Below are positions 17,005 through 26,887 of a DNA stretch of 64,000 bases, piece after piece. Origin of the DNA: Fen-1359 sp963710355 (GTDB taxonomy: Bacteria > Planctomycetota > Phycisphaerae > Sedimentisphaerales > Anaerobacaceae); assembly GCA_963710355.1 (NCBI GenBank), contig CAVPZU010000001.1:744001-808000 (forward strand), read 5' to 3'. The translations under genes and the position numbers were made by a program. The notes under the pieces were generated by a model. It worked only from the letters and a program-made list of their open reading frames with translations, was not told the DNA's origin and did no database searches. The first letter of the stretch is position 1, and the number at the start of each line of letters is the position of its first letter.

Positions 17005-17463
17005 ATGTTTAAGTGTCCATATACAGAACGAATCGGTATTTATTACGATGGGGAATTAGCGGCGAGCGAGGTTGAGGCGATGGAGCGGCATATAGAACAA
17101 TGCGAGGCGTGCGCGGCGGAATTGGAGCGGCTGCGGAAATTGTCGCGGCTTATGCGACAGATTGCGGTTCCGGTAGAGCATGAAACGATGATGCGACTGC
17201 ACAGGCGGTTAGATACAACCAGGCGAAACCAGCCGATGCAGCGATTTGCGGAGATATGCACGGCATTGGCAGCGTGTGTGCTGATAATATGCGGAGCGAT
17301 GTTGATGACGGAACGGGCGTCGGGGGTGAACACAGTGTCTATGCCGGTATGGGAAATCGCATTGCTGGCTCCGCCTGGCGAGGAGCGGACGGTGAATAAT
17401 TCGGAAGAAAACGTGGCACAATGGATTATGCAGGACCTTTCAAGGAATAACGGCAATGAGTAA
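17005..17463 (+). CDS. Membrane anti-sigma factor with zinc-finger (ZAS) domain
   Basis: 152 residues. The N-terminal domain has H-x3-C-x2-C (MERHIEQCEACAAEL), the zinc-binding anti-sigma motif, which should hold the ECF factor encoded just upstream. A single membrane helix (about 92-108, TALAACVLIICGAML) and a short periplasmic tail follow. Release of the sigma factor probably depends on a periplasmic signal. AAGGA precedes the ATG. Its last bases overlap the next gene by eight. Confidence 0.88.
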   Translation: MFKCPYTERIGIYYDGELAASEVEAMERHIEQCEACAAELERLRKLSRLMRQIAVPVEHETMMRLHRRLDTTRRNQPMQRFAEICTALAACVLIICGAMLMTERASGVNTVSMPVWEIALLAPPGEERTVNNSEENVAQWIMQDLSRNNGNE

Positions 17464-17923
17464 AAACAAAATAATTCTGCTGGTATCTTATTTAGTAATT
17501 TTCGCGGCAGGAGCGGCGGGCGGTTTGCTTATTCTGAAACCAGAGCATAGGCCGCATGGGCGGTCGTGGTTAGAGCAGGAATTAAATCTTACTACTGCGC
17601 AGCAGGAACAGATGCGAAAAATCTGGTCGCAACATATCGAGACCAATGAGTTGGACAAGCGTAAGGCTTTGGCGGCGGAGCGGGACAAAGCGGTTAAGGA
17701 ACTGCTGAGTGCCGAGCAACTGCCGAAATATGAGCAGATTCTTAAGGAACACGATCGCAAAATGGCGGAATTATCACAGGAACGAATGGAGGCTTTTCAA
17801 AAGGCGGTGGAACAGACGCGGACGATACTGACGCCTGAGCAGGCAAAGAAATATGAAGAGCTCGATGAAACAGCCGCGAGAGCGTGGGGGTCGTTTTGGC
17901 GGCAGAGGCAGGCCGCATCTTGA
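17456..17923 (+). CDS. Spy/CpxP-like periplasmic protein (heavy-metal sensor type)
   Basis: 155 residues. It has an N-terminal membrane anchor or signal (IILLVSYLVIFAAGAAGGLLI) and then an all-helical domain with two LTxxQ-like motifs (LNLTTAQQEQM and LTPEQAKKYEEL), the mark of Spy/CpxP/ZraP-type proteins. These bind misfolded proteins or metals in the periplasm and often feed back on sigma or two-component systems. Position next to the anti-sigma gene suggests it modulates that pathway. It overlaps the anti-sigma gene by eight bases. Confidence 0.7.
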   Translation: MSKNKIILLVSYLVIFAAGAAGGLLILKPEHRPHGRSWLEQELNLTTAQQEQMRKIWSQHIETNELDKRKALAAERDKAVKELLSAEQLPKYEQILKEHDRKMAELSQERMEAFQKAVEQTRTILTPEQAKKYEELDETAARAWGSFWRQRQAAS

Positions 17924-18074
17924 AGACGCAAATAAGGTTGAGCCTTCTCCCCCGCCGCCGCCATTGTAAATGATTGCTTATTGAGCGGCGCGGCATTTAA
18001 GAAAATCCAAACACAGCCCGCAGTTGGCGGTGAAGAAGGTGAAAATTAATAACGGAAAGATAAAGGAGACAAAC

Positions 18075-18625
18075 ATGTTACGACGTATGATGGTGGTGCT
18101 GGGAACAGCGATGTTGATTGGTGTTATGGGGAGTCAGTTGTTCGCGGCGGATGATGCGACGACGCAGCCGCAGCCGAGGCAACAGGGAATGCGCGGGGGA
18201 TGATGGACCCCAACGCGTTCCGGGCACGGATGATGGAACAACTCAAGGAAAATCTCAAGGCGACTGATGATGAATGGAAGGTTCTGGAGCCGAAGATTGA
18301 AAAAGTACAGACTTTGCAGAGGCAGATGCGGATGGACGGAATGAGAGGGATGTTTGGTTCACGGCGAGGTTCGGAAAATGAACAGCCGACTCCGCCCGCA
18401 CCCACGACAGAAATAGGCAAGAAGACGGCTGAGCTGCAGAAGCTGCTGGCGGATGAAAAGTCAAGTCCGGCGAACATTAAAGCAGCATTAAAGGCGGTAC
18501 GGGATGCCCGCGAGAAGGTTAAAGCAGATATCGCCGCAGCGCAAAAAGACCTGCGCGACGTGGTGAGCGTTCGGCAGGAAGCGGAACTTGTAGTAATAGG
18601 AACATTGGAGGTAACAGATTCTTAA
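18075..18625 (+). pseudogene. Secreted helical protein, split by a frame break at a G run
   Basis: The ATG at 18075 (after AAAGGAGA) opens a signal peptide (MLRRMMVVLGTAMLIGVM ... FAADD) and a Gln/Pro linker, and stops at 18203. A second frame from 18200 gives 141 more residues of charged helix (LKATDDEWKVLEPKIEKVQ ...). One additional G in the GGGGG run at 18195-18199 would join them as MRGGMMDPNAF. The mature part is helical and resembles Spy-like or LTxxQ-type proteins only loosely. It lies between the Spy-like gene and gspE. A sequencing error is as likely as a true break, and slippage-based phase variation is possible. Confidence 0.65.
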
Positions 18626-18701
18626 ACTCCCCTTGCCTGCTCATGGACAGGTGGTATGAGTCCACAGGAACGGGTAAAGGAAGTTTGTTTTGAGGTGATG
18701 A

Positions 18702-20474
18702 ATGAACGCGTTATTAACAGATTTGGCACGCAAAGGGATACTGGGGGATGAGGCATGCGCACAGGTGCAAAATCTGCTGGATGCCGGTGAACAAATGGAC
18801 GATGCCCTTCGCGGGGGAAGCGGGCTGGCGGAACGTGAGCTTCTTGAGATTTTAGGCCGTGAATTTAACGTGCCAGTGGTGAATCTCGAACAGACCGTAC
18901 CAGGTAAGGAATTTGTGGGACAGTTTCCAGCGAGGCTGCTCGTGCAGCATCAATTGCTGCCGTTGAGCGAAGAGGCGGGAGTGGTAATGGTAGCCACCAG
19001 TCGCCTATTTGACGGAGTCGCCCTGGATGAGCTTCGTCTGGTATCGGGCCGAGAAGTGAGGTTAGTGCTTGCAACATCAGAAGAACTTCAGCGGTGCCTC
19101 AAGAGTTTGCTGGGTGTGGGCGCGGACACGCTCCAGACGCTCGTATCGGAGGCGGAAGGAGAGACCGTAGAGGTGGTTGACCGCGAATCGGATGAAGAGG
19201 TTGATTTGGCCGACGGCGCGGCTGACGCCTCAATCATAAGATTTGTAAACCAGGTGCTGGCGGAGGCAATTGAACGGCGGGCAACAGATGTACATTTTGA
19301 GCCGTTTGAGGATGCGCTGCGGGTGCGGTATCGGATTGACGGAATGCTTCAGGAGGCAAATATCCCGGCGGAAGTGCGGCAGTTTCAACAGGCGATTGTG
19401 AGCAGGCTGAAAATTCTGAGCAGGCTGGACATTGCTGAGAAACGGCTCCCGCAGGATGGTCGTATCAAGCTGAAAGTGGCCGGGCGTGAAATCGACGTTC
19501 GCGTATCGGTGATACCGATGCTGCACGGAGAGGCGGTGGTATTGCGCCTTCTTAATAAGGGAGCGATGCTGCTGGGTTTAGAGAACCTCGGAATGTCAGC
19601 CAAAGACAAGGCGTTGTTTGAGAAAGTTTTGAATTTACCGCACGGGATTGTGCTGGTAACCGGTCCGACCGGAAGCGGCAAGACGACGACGCTGTATGCG
19701 GCCCTGTCGCAGATAAACAGCATTGACCAGAAAATTATTACGATTGAAGACCCAATTGAATACCAATTGCGAGGCATCAATCAGATACAGGTGTCGAACA
19801 AAGCGGGATTAACTTTTGCCAGGGGTTTGCGGAGTATTCTGCGCCATGACCCGGACGTAGTTCTCGTAGGAGAAATTCGCGACAGGGAGACAGCAGAAAT
19901 CGCGGTACAGGCGTCGCTGACGGGACATTTGGTGTTCTCCACACTACACACCAACGACGCACCAGGTGCGACAAACCGGCTGGTGGATATGGGAATTGAG
20001 CCTTTCTTGGTTGCATCATCGCTGGAAATGGTTCTGGCACAGCGGCTGGTAAGGTTAATTTGCCCTCAATGCAAGGAATCATTTGTACCAACGGACAGTC
20101 ATGCGATGCAGGAGGAGTTTGGTATGAAAGCGCCTAAAGTTCTGTATCGGGGTCAAGGGTGCCGTAATTGTCAGGGGACAGGTTATTTTGGGAGAACCGG
20201 AATTTTTGAACTGATGATAACCAATGCAGCCATACGAACATTGATACTGGAACGCGCGTCAGTCAGCGAGATACGGCGGCTGGCAGCAAAACAAGGGATG
20301 AACAGCCTGCGTGAAGACGGGTGGCGGCTGATTTGCGAGGGGAAAACAACGGTCGAAGAAGTGCTGCGTGCGACGAAAGACGAGCGGTTGAACGGTAATG
20401 GCCATGAGACGACAGCAGCTAAGCGGGAAGACGCAGCAGAAACGATTACGGATAAGACGGAAGGTGAAATCTAA
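18702..20474 (+). CDS. gspE: Type II secretion ATPase GspE
   Basis: 590 residues. An N-terminal GspE/MshE-type domain (1-150) precedes the motor. The motor contains Walker A GPTGSGKTTTLYAAL, an Asp box (IITIEDPIEY), Walker B (DPDVVLVGEIRDRETAEIA) and the His box (TGHLVFSTLHTND). A four-Cys zinc element (CPQCKESF ... CRNCQGTGYFGRTG) is present. It powers pseudopilus assembly at the inner membrane with GspF, GspL and GspM. The ATG at 18702 follows TGAGGTG. GspF overlaps its stop codon by one base. Confidence 0.96.
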   Translation: MNALLTDLARKGILGDEACAQVQNLLDAGEQMDDALRGGSGLAERELLEILGREFNVPVVNLEQTVPGKEFVGQFPARLLVQHQLLPLSEEAGVVMVATSRLFDGVALDELRLVSGREVRLVLATSEELQRCLKSLLGVGADTLQTLVSEAEGETVEVVDRESDEEVDLADGAADASIIRFVNQVLAEAIERRATDVHFEPFEDALRVRYRIDGMLQEANIPAEVRQFQQAIVSRLKILSRLDIAEKRLPQDGRIKLKVAGREIDVRVSVIPMLHGEAVVLRLLNKGAMLLGLENLGMSAKDKALFEKVLNLPHGIVLVTGPTGSGKTTTLYAALSQINSIDQKIITIEDPIEYQLRGINQIQVSNKAGLTFARGLRSILRHDPDVVLVGEIRDRETAEIAVQASLTGHLVFSTLHTNDAPGATNRLVDMGIEPFLVASSLEMVLAQRLVRLICPQCKESFVPTDSHAMQEEFGMKAPKVLYRGQGCRNCQGTGYFGRTGIFELMITNAAIRTLILERASVSEIRRLAAKQGMNSLREDGWRLICEGKTTVEEVLRATKDERLNGNGHETTAAKREDAAETITDKTEGEI

Positions 20475-21691
20475 TGCCGGAATTTGTTTACAAAGCGATG
20501 GATTCAAAGGGCGGAAAGAGCCAGGGAGTAATCGCGGCGGCAAACCGCGCGGCGGCACTTGAGCAGCTCGCACGGCTTGGTCAGATTCCAGTTTCGGTGG
20601 AGAAGCAGAAGTCGGAACAGACAACGCAAAAAACCAGGACTCGTCGAGGCACGCGTGTGCCGGCACGGGCGGTGGAGGCATTTAGCCGTGAATTATCAAA
20701 TCTTTTGACGGCGGGCGTGCCGCTTAGCCGCGCGATGCAGATTGTCAGCAGAGAGGCTGCCCTGTCATCGGCGAGACGGCAATGGAGCGAGATTCGTGAC
20801 GACGTTATGGGAGGCTCTTCTTTGGCAGATGCCCTGGCGAAATGGCCACATTCTTTTCCACCCGTATATGTTGCGATGATTCGGGCTGGGGAAACCGGAG
20901 GGTTCCTCGATGTTGTGCTGGGACAGATTGCCGATTTTCGGGAGCGGGAGCGGGACCTGATTTCAAAAGTAAAAGGCGCAATGATTTATCCATCCATTAT
21001 AGCAGTATTAGCCGTGGGGGTGCTGGCCTTTCTAATGATATATTTTATTCCAAGGTTCTCACAGATTTTTGCGGATTTCGGCTCGGCGTTACCTCTTTTG
21101 ACCAGGATAATCGTGACGGCGAGCAAGGCAATAACACGGTACGGTTTAGTCTTTGTGGTTGGGGCAGTTATTATTTTTGTGGTTGTGCGGCGAATGCTGA
21201 TGACAGAGGCAGGGCGGCGAATACGGGAGCAGGCAATACTGCGAACTCCGGGCATAGGTGGCGTACTGTCGCAGTTTGCCCTGGTACGGTTTTCGCGCAT
21301 GCTCGGTACTTTGCTTGGTGCGGGCGTACCTCTGGTTATGTCACTTCGTGTGGCGAGAGAAGCCATAGGCAATCAAACACTGGCAGATGTAGTTAGTCAG
21401 TCGATGGAACTTGTGCAGCAGGGACGCTCGTTGTCGAGCAGCCTGGGGAATTGCCGGGTTCTGTTTCCAGAATCGGTCGTGGAAATGATAGCGGTAGCCG
21501 AGGAAAGCGGACGGTTAGACAAGGAATTACTGCGTTTGGCTGAAACAAGTGAAAACGAACTCGACCGGCGGCTGCGAATGCTGGTAATGCTGGCAGAACC
21601 TCTGATGTTATTCGTGATGGCGGCGATAGTCGGAACGGTCGTAATGGGCATGCTTTTACCGGTGTTTATGTTACAGGAATTAATTCATTAA
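20474..21691 (+). CDS. gspF: Type II secretion inner-membrane platform protein GspF
   Basis: 405 residues with two GspF repeats. Each has a cytoplasmic helical domain (FSRELSNLLTAGVPLSRAM and FSRMLGTLLGAGVPLVMSL) followed by membrane segments; the three hydrophobic helices are near 172-190, 218-240 and 375-400. A short N-terminal domain (YKAMDSKGGKSQGVI) is typical. It is the platform that couples the GspE ATPase to pseudopilin assembly. The start overlaps the gspE stop by one base. Confidence 0.96.
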   Translation: MPEFVYKAMDSKGGKSQGVIAAANRAAALEQLARLGQIPVSVEKQKSEQTTQKTRTRRGTRVPARAVEAFSRELSNLLTAGVPLSRAMQIVSREAALSSARRQWSEIRDDVMGGSSLADALAKWPHSFPPVYVAMIRAGETGGFLDVVLGQIADFRERERDLISKVKGAMIYPSIIAVLAVGVLAFLMIYFIPRFSQIFADFGSALPLLTRIIVTASKAITRYGLVFVVGAVIIFVVVRRMLMTEAGRRIREQAILRTPGIGGVLSQFALVRFSRMLGTLLGAGVPLVMSLRVAREAIGNQTLADVVSQSMELVQQGRSLSSSLGNCRVLFPESVVEMIAVAEESGRLDKELLRLAETSENELDRRLRMLVMLAEPLMLFVMAAIVGTVVMGMLLPVFMLQELIH

Positions 21692-21732
21692 ATATCGAAA
21701 ATAGTAAAAGAGTAAACAAAAGGACAGAAACT

Positions 21733-22152
21733 ATGCAAAGAAAAACACAAAAAACAGGTTTTACATTGATTGAGCTGCTGCTGGTGCTGGTTATTATAGG
21801 AACTCTCGCAGCGGTTGTGGTTCCCAGGTTTACCGCGAGGTCAAAGGAGGCTAAAATTACCGCTTGCAAGGCCGATATCGCCAATCTTCAGCTTCTTCTT
21901 GATGCTTTTGAGGTGGATTGCGGGCGATATCCAACCAACGAGGAAGGCTTGGCGGCGCTTGTTGTGCAGCCTGCAAACGCCCAAGACTGGCACGGACCAT
22001 ATCTGACACGCGGGGTGCCGAAAGACCCGTGGGGAAACCCCTTTGTATATCATCAACCGGGCCAGCACAACCCAGGTGGTTACGACCTTTACTCTTTTGG
22101 ACCGGATGGACAGGAAGGTACCAGCGATGACGTCGATAATTGGACACAATGA
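21733..22152 (+). CDS. gspG: Major pseudopilin GspG
   Basis: 139 residues. It starts with a type IV prepilin signal, KTGFTLIELLLVLVIIGTLA, cleaved after Gly with Phe at +1 and the conserved Glu at +5. The C-terminal part has the GspG fold motifs (YPTNEEGLAAL, DPWGNPFVY) and the calcium-loop sequence FGPDGQEGTSDDVDNW. It forms the main fibre of the type II pseudopilus. AGGACAG precedes the ATG. Confidence 0.96.
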   Translation: MQRKTQKTGFTLIELLLVLVIIGTLAAVVVPRFTARSKEAKITACKADIANLQLLLDAFEVDCGRYPTNEEGLAALVVQPANAQDWHGPYLTRGVPKDPWGNPFVYHQPGQHNPGGYDLYSFGPDGQEGTSDDVDNWTQ

Positions 22153-22651
22153 TAAATATCGCCTTTGCAGAATTGGCGGCTTTACTTTATTGGAGATGAT
22201 TTTAGTGCTGATTTTAGTCAGTACACTTTTGGCAATGTCGGCCCCATCGCTGCGGGGATTTTTCGCCTCGCGGAAAGCACAGGATACAGCCACGCAACTG
22301 CTGGCACTTACGCGATGGGCGAGGTCGCACGCCGCTTCTGAGGGTACGGTTTACCGGCTGAACGCTGACACAACTGCCAATGCGTATTGGCTGACCGCTC
22401 AGCAGGAAGGTACTTTTTCAGAATTAGGCTGCGACCTTGGATGGAGGTTTTACCTGGCCGAAGGATTGAACATCAGTTTGACGGCACAGACCGGCCAGAG
22501 TGTAAGTTATGTGCAGTTTTATTCCGACGGTCGCAATGACCCAGCCGTCATCAAAATCACAGGGAAACACGGTGAAATCTATACAATTACGAGTCCTTCG
22601 GTGACGGAGGGATTCATTATCGCTGACCAGCCGGAGGAAGCAAAACGATGA
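22127..22651 (+). CDS. gspH: Minor pseudopilin, GspH-like
   Basis: About 174 residues from the ATG at 22127, which overlaps gspG by 26 bases. The prepilin motif is GGFTLLEMILVLILVSTLLA with Glu at +5. A beta-rich C-terminal domain follows. It should belong to the pseudopilus tip region with GspI, J and K. The assignment to H rests on order and on the H-like N terminus; the C-terminal part diverges. An upstream start would need a longer non-pilin leader and is unlikely. Confidence 0.82.
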   Translation: MTSIIGHNDKYRLCRIGGFTLLEMILVLILVSTLLAMSAPSLRGFFASRKAQDTATQLLALTRWARSHAASEGTVYRLNADTTANAYWLTAQQEGTFSELGCDLGWRFYLAEGLNISLTAQTGQSVSYVQFYSDGRNDPAVIKITGKHGEIYTITSPSVTEGFIIADQPEEAKR

Positions 22652-23067
22652 ACCAGGCTCGGGCATGTCATAGACGAGCCACGGGACGGCTAAAAGGTTT
22701 TACTCTGCTGGAGGTTTTGGCAAGTCTCATGTTCGTGGGGATTGTGCTGCCTGTTGCAGTGGGGGGATTATCCTTCGTTTTGGCAACAGCGGAGAATGCA
22801 AGACGGCAGGCAGAGGCATGCGAACTGGCACAAACGAAAATGTTGGAACTGCTGGCAATGGGAACACCGGCGCTCGGGTCTCTTGCGGGAAACTTCGGAC
22901 CCGAACAGCCGGATTACAACTGGTCGTCAAAGTGGACACAATGGGAAGAAAATATATTATGGCAGTTAGATATAACAGTAACCTGGACGAGCCGCGGTAA
23001 ACAACGAATGGTGCAGCTAAGTACGCTGACCTATACCGGAAATACCGGAAGTACAGGGAGCGGATAA
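22648..23067 (+). CDS. gspI: Minor pseudopilin GspI
   Basis: 139 residues. GFTLLEVLASLMFVGIVL is the prepilin motif with Glu at +5. The short C-terminal domain (WQLDITVTWTSRGKQRMVQL) has the GspI pattern, ending in a Gly/Ser/Thr-rich tail. It overlaps gspH by four bases and gspJ by one. GspI nucleates the pseudopilus tip with GspJ and GspK. Confidence 0.88.
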   Translation: MNQARACHRRATGRLKGFTLLEVLASLMFVGIVLPVAVGGLSFVLATAENARRQAEACELAQTKMLELLAMGTPALGSLAGNFGPEQPDYNWSSKWTQWEENILWQLDITVTWTSRGKQRMVQLSTLTYTGNTGSTGSG

Positions 23068-23762
23068 TGAATAAAATACGGACAATAAAGGCCTTTACAT
23101 TGATAGAAGTGTTGGTAGCTACCGTGATGATGGCTATTTTGGCAGTATCGCTGTACACAATGCTGCGTACCGGGATTCAAATCCAGCGAAGCGCAACTGG
23201 GTCCTTGGCACAGACGCGGAAAGTAAGCCTGCTGATGGAAATTTTGCGGCAGGATGTTGCTTCAATCTTACCGCCGGGCGGAGTGCTGAAAGGCCCCTTC
23301 ACTGGACAAAGCCTGGTGGACGGCGTCAACGACGCGATGATGTTCTACAATACCGCCCAGGCGGTACCTGACCCGAATTGGACAGGCAATATTCTGGAAC
23401 CGGTCGGAGACGTTCAAGAAGTGGAGATTTATTGTCAGCCTGCTGAGGATGGGAAATCGCAGGTCTTGCTGCGCCGCGTAACGCATAATCTTCTGTCGCC
23501 GACCAGGGTAGAGCAGCAGCCCGAGGTGCTTTGCCGCGGCATAGCATCATTTAATTTAAGGTACTTCGACGGCACGGCGTGGCAGAATATATGGGACTCG
23601 ACGGTACAGAATAACAATCTGCCTGCCGTCATCGAGGTTTCCTTGCAGTTAGCTGATAGATCAGACCGGGGTGCAGCCCAGGGACTCTGTATTACAGGTG
23701 TATTGCTGCCGATGTGCGGACAAAAACTTTCAACGCAAACGATAGGAGCTGGCAATCTATGA
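23067..23762 (+). CDS. gspJ: Minor pseudopilin GspJ
   Basis: 231 residues. The prepilin motif KAFTLIEVLVATVMMAILA has Ala rather than Gly before Phe, which prepilin peptidases can accept; Glu at +5 is kept. The rest is the beta-rich GspJ domain with LMEILRQDVASILPPGG. Its stop overlaps the gspK start by four bases (ATGA). Confidence 0.88.
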   Translation: MNKIRTIKAFTLIEVLVATVMMAILAVSLYTMLRTGIQIQRSATGSLAQTRKVSLLMEILRQDVASILPPGGVLKGPFTGQSLVDGVNDAMMFYNTAQAVPDPNWTGNILEPVGDVQEVEIYCQPAEDGKSQVLLRRVTHNLLSPTRVEQQPEVLCRGIASFNLRYFDGTAWQNIWDSTVQNNNLPAVIEVSLQLADRSDRGAAQGLCITGVLLPMCGQKLSTQTIGAGNL

Positions 23763-24907
23763 ACCATATAATCCGACACATCATCAGATTGTCTGCGGCA
23801 GGAAACACCGCTGCAAATCGCAGCCGCCGTGACGGAACCGTACTGATTGTAACAATGTGGATTATGCTGTTTCTTGCAGGTCTGGTTCTTGTCCTGACTC
23901 AGATGATTCGAGTTGAGGCGAACTGCTCAGCCAACACACAGGCGGAGGCTGAAGCGGCCGCAATCGAACGAGGCGCAATTGAGTATGTCTTGGCCAATGT
24001 TGACGGATTGCAGGGAAAAGTACCTGACCCCAGCAATGTTCCCTGCGAAGGTGTAATCCTTGGAAACGGCGCATTCTGGATTCTGTGGCAGAGTACCAAC
24101 GCAGGTAATGACGATAGAACGTATCGTTATGGAATTGGGGATGAAGGGGGGAAACTGAATCTTAACACCGCCACGGTAACGATGCTGTCGATGCTGCCGA
24201 ACATGGCGATTGACCTTCCGACCGCGATTACGGATTGGCGCAACCCATCCGGCGGAACGCAAAGCTCATATTATTTACTCCTTCCGGACCCGTACGAAAG
24301 CAAGAACGGACCGCTGGAGACGGTAGAGGAACTGCTCTGGATTAAGGGGGCATCGATAAAATTACTCTTTGGTGAGGATACGAATCGCAACGGCGTATTG
24401 GACAGAAACGAAGATGCTACCGGCGACGGCAGGCTTGACCGCGGAATTTATAATCTGGTTACAGTATATAGCAGAGAAGGAAGCAGAGTGGGATTGATTA
24501 ACGTGAATACCGCACCGAGAGAAGTGCTGCTATGTCTGCCTGGCCTTACCGATAGCGACGTGGCCGCACTGTTGGTCAAGAGGGCCCAAAATACCACGGC
24601 TTCGACCAATATAGGATGGTTAACGAGTGCTCTGTCAAACGAAAAGGCGGCGGCCATTCGCAACCTTATTACCGGAAGCTCGTTTCAGTTCAGCGCTGAC
24701 ATAGTCAGTATCGCGGGCAACGGCCGGGCGTTCAGACGTTGCCGAATTGTCGTTGACGCCAGCAACAGTCCGCCCAAGGTGATATATCGGCAGGATTGGA
24801 CTGGGCTGGGCTGGCCGCTGCCGCCTCAGATTTTGGCGGATTTGCGGGCAGGCAAACCACTTGAACAAGTAGTACCGATGCAACAGGCAAGGGGGATGAC
24901 ATTATGA
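23759..24907 (+). CDS. gspK: Minor pseudopilin GspK
   Basis: About 382 residues, the large tip pseudopilin. The N terminus RDGTVLIVTMWIMLFLAG lacks the +5 Glu, as GspK does. The helical insert domain contains GKLNLNTATVTMLSMLP and VNVNTAPREVLLCLPGL-like helix-hairpin-helix repeats (read as GLINVNTAPREVLLCLPG). A calcium-like loop (DTNRNGVLDRNEDATGDG) is present. I chose the ATG at 23759, which overlaps the gspJ stop. Confidence 0.92.
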   Translation: MNHIIRHIIRLSAAGNTAANRSRRDGTVLIVTMWIMLFLAGLVLVLTQMIRVEANCSANTQAEAEAAAIERGAIEYVLANVDGLQGKVPDPSNVPCEGVILGNGAFWILWQSTNAGNDDRTYRYGIGDEGGKLNLNTATVTMLSMLPNMAIDLPTAITDWRNPSGGTQSSYYLLLPDPYESKNGPLETVEELLWIKGASIKLLFGEDTNRNGVLDRNEDATGDGRLDRGIYNLVTVYSREGSRVGLINVNTAPREVLLCLPGLTDSDVAALLVKRAQNTTASTNIGWLTSALSNEKAAAIRNLITGSSFQFSADIVSIAGNGRAFRRCRIVVDASNSPPKVIYRQDWTGLGWPLPPQILADLRAGKPLEQVVPMQQARGMTL

Positions 24908-26298
24908 TGAAGTTTGGCAGAAATATGGGTGTACTGGTTCGGGAAGGTTCAATAACGTTGGCCGAGGTGCATTACAGCGGCGGTAAAACACAGGTGCGGC
25001 GGGCAGCGGAACTGGCCTTCCCGACAGGAGACGCCGCGCAGTCGGCTCAGGCGATAAGGCAATACCTGCGGGAACATAAGTTTTCAGCTCGACGCTGTGC
25101 AGTCGGGTTGGAGGGACGATACCTTGTGGCGAGGGAAAAAGTGCTGCCGCCTGATGCTGTCGATGAAGTAGTTAATATTTTGAACCTTGCTGCTGAACGT
25201 GAATTCGGTACGGACAGGGAACATCTGACATTTGATTATCTTGGGCCGTGGACAACGACAAAAGGAACGACAGTTCAGTTGGTAGCAACTTCGTCTCCGG
25301 TGTTGGAGCAAATTGTTACAGCGTTGCGAGGGGCCGGCTTACAGGTAACTGCTGTTACCTCCATAGGACCAGCCCTGTCGGGGATAACACCAGCATCGCC
25401 TGAAGAAAAAGCGGTATTATTAAGAATAACGGATAATGGCAGCGAAATTATCCTGAAAGACGGGGAACGCATCGTCCTTGTGCGGTGGCTTCCGGTTATC
25501 ATAAATGAAGAAGAAATATCTTCATCGCTGAATTTACTGTGCGGGGAAATACGCAGAGCGTACACAGCTTTCCCTGACGGTGATGCGCAGAGTGTATGGA
25601 TTTGGGAAAAGGACGAAAAAGAAAGTCTCCTCGATGAAATAAGCAGCCGCCTGGCTTTACCGGTGAAACGATGGGAGATACCGAATGTCGATTTTGCCAA
25701 CGATTCCGCAGACGGCATTCCGGACAGCCGAACAGCAGCGGTTTTAGCTTGGATGGCGAGATGCGGTACTTTATCGAATGATTTCCTTCATTCGCGATTG
25801 GCCGCCCCACCAAAGCAGTTTGTAACCCGGCCTATGTTATGGGTAGCGGCAGCAGGCGTGGTTGTATTCGCAGTGCTGATTTTTTGGTGGGCTGGAGTTT
25901 ATAAAAACCGCAGTGGGATTTTAGCGATGCAGAACCAGCTTGAAATTATGAAACCAGCCGTGCAAACGGCGAAGGAATTGGCGGCGAGGGTGGAAATGGC
26001 AAGGGGCTGGTATGACCGGCGGCCGCCTACGCTGGAATGCCTGCGGGAACTGACGCTGGCGTTTCCGAAAAATGGCCGGGTTTGGCTGACAAGCCTTACT
26101 TTCGGAGAAGACCAGCTCGGAGTCTGCACGGGGCGGGCAGATGATGAGCAATCAATTTTGGAGCTGCTTGACAAGCTCCGGGCGGGCAAAGCATTTAGCC
26201 AGATAAAACCGCAGTATTTGCGCCAGGGCGGAGCAGGCAGCTCAGGCTCGGTATCCTTTGCATTTAGTTTCCGCTTTGAATCGGGAGGAAAACAATGA
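24904..26298 (+). CDS. GspL/PilM-like cytoplasmic-membrane assembly protein
   Basis: 464 residues. The first 300 form an actin-like fold of the PilM/GspL type (RNMGVLVREGSITLAEV, FDYLGPWTTTKGTTVQL, LLRITDNGSEIIL). A membrane helix (about 318-337, LWVAAAGVVVFAVLIFWWAG) precedes a periplasmic ferredoxin-like domain like that of PilN/GspL. It should recruit GspE to the inner-membrane platform. It overlaps gspK by four bases and the next gene by four. Confidence 0.82.
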   Translation: MMKFGRNMGVLVREGSITLAEVHYSGGKTQVRRAAELAFPTGDAAQSAQAIRQYLREHKFSARRCAVGLEGRYLVAREKVLPPDAVDEVVNILNLAAEREFGTDREHLTFDYLGPWTTTKGTTVQLVATSSPVLEQIVTALRGAGLQVTAVTSIGPALSGITPASPEEKAVLLRITDNGSEIILKDGERIVLVRWLPVIINEEEISSSLNLLCGEIRRAYTAFPDGDAQSVWIWEKDEKESLLDEISSRLALPVKRWEIPNVDFANDSADGIPDSRTAAVLAWMARCGTLSNDFLHSRLAAPPKQFVTRPMLWVAAAGVVVFAVLIFWWAGVYKNRSGILAMQNQLEIMKPAVQTAKELAARVEMARGWYDRRPPTLECLRELTLAFPKNGRVWLTSLTFGEDQLGVCTGRADDEQSILELLDKLRAGKAFSQIKPQYLRQGGAGSSGSVSFAFSFRFESGGKQ

Positions 26299-26870
26299 TT
26301 TTCTCAAAACGAGAGCAATTTATTTTTATGGCGACAATCCTCGTGGTGGCGATATTGCTGCTGGACCGTTTTGTGGTTACGCCGCTATTAGAGCAAAGCG
26401 GCGAGGCTCAACAACAGCTTGCGAGTTTATCGCATACGCTCGAATCGGAGCAGCTCCTGCTGCAGCGACAGCATCAGATGAACCAAAAGTGGGATGCGAT
26501 GCGTGCGTCCGGTCTGGAAAAGGACGCCGCCGCCGCGGAAAGCCAGCTTTTGCACATATACCGCCAATGGTCATCCGAAGCTGGATTGACGTTGATTTCA
26601 CTGAAACCGGAGCGGCCGAACGAGGGCAAGTATTTACGTGAGGTGGTTCTGCAGGCATCTTCAACAGGCCCGATGAAGGCGGTATCACGTTTTCTCTGGC
26701 TGGCGGAAACGGCAAAAACCCCGGTACGGATAAAACAATTGCAGCTCGGCAGCCGCAAAGAAGGTGCGGACGATTTATCGCTGACGGTAACGTGGTCAAC
26801 ACTGTATGTTGCCCAGGAAGCAACGCCGGCAAAAGAGTCCACAATGAAAACTAAAGCACAGGAACCTTGA
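26295..26870 (+). CDS. GspM/PilO-like inner-membrane protein
   Basis: 191 residues. A short cytoplasmic start, one membrane helix (FIFMATILVVAILLLDRFVV), a coiled coil (about 38-75) and a ferredoxin-like periplasmic domain make the GspM/PilO architecture. It would pair with the GspL-like protein in the type II platform. Order and topology support this more than sequence does. Confidence 0.75.
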   Translation: MIFSKREQFIFMATILVVAILLLDRFVVTPLLEQSGEAQQQLASLSHTLESEQLLLQRQHQMNQKWDAMRASGLEKDAAAAESQLLHIYRQWSSEAGLTLISLKPERPNEGKYLREVVLQASSTGPMKAVSRFLWLAETAKTPVRIKQLQLGSRKEGADDLSLTVTWSTLYVAQEATPAKESTMKTKAQEP

Positions 26871-26887
26871 GGAGATGGATAACAGAT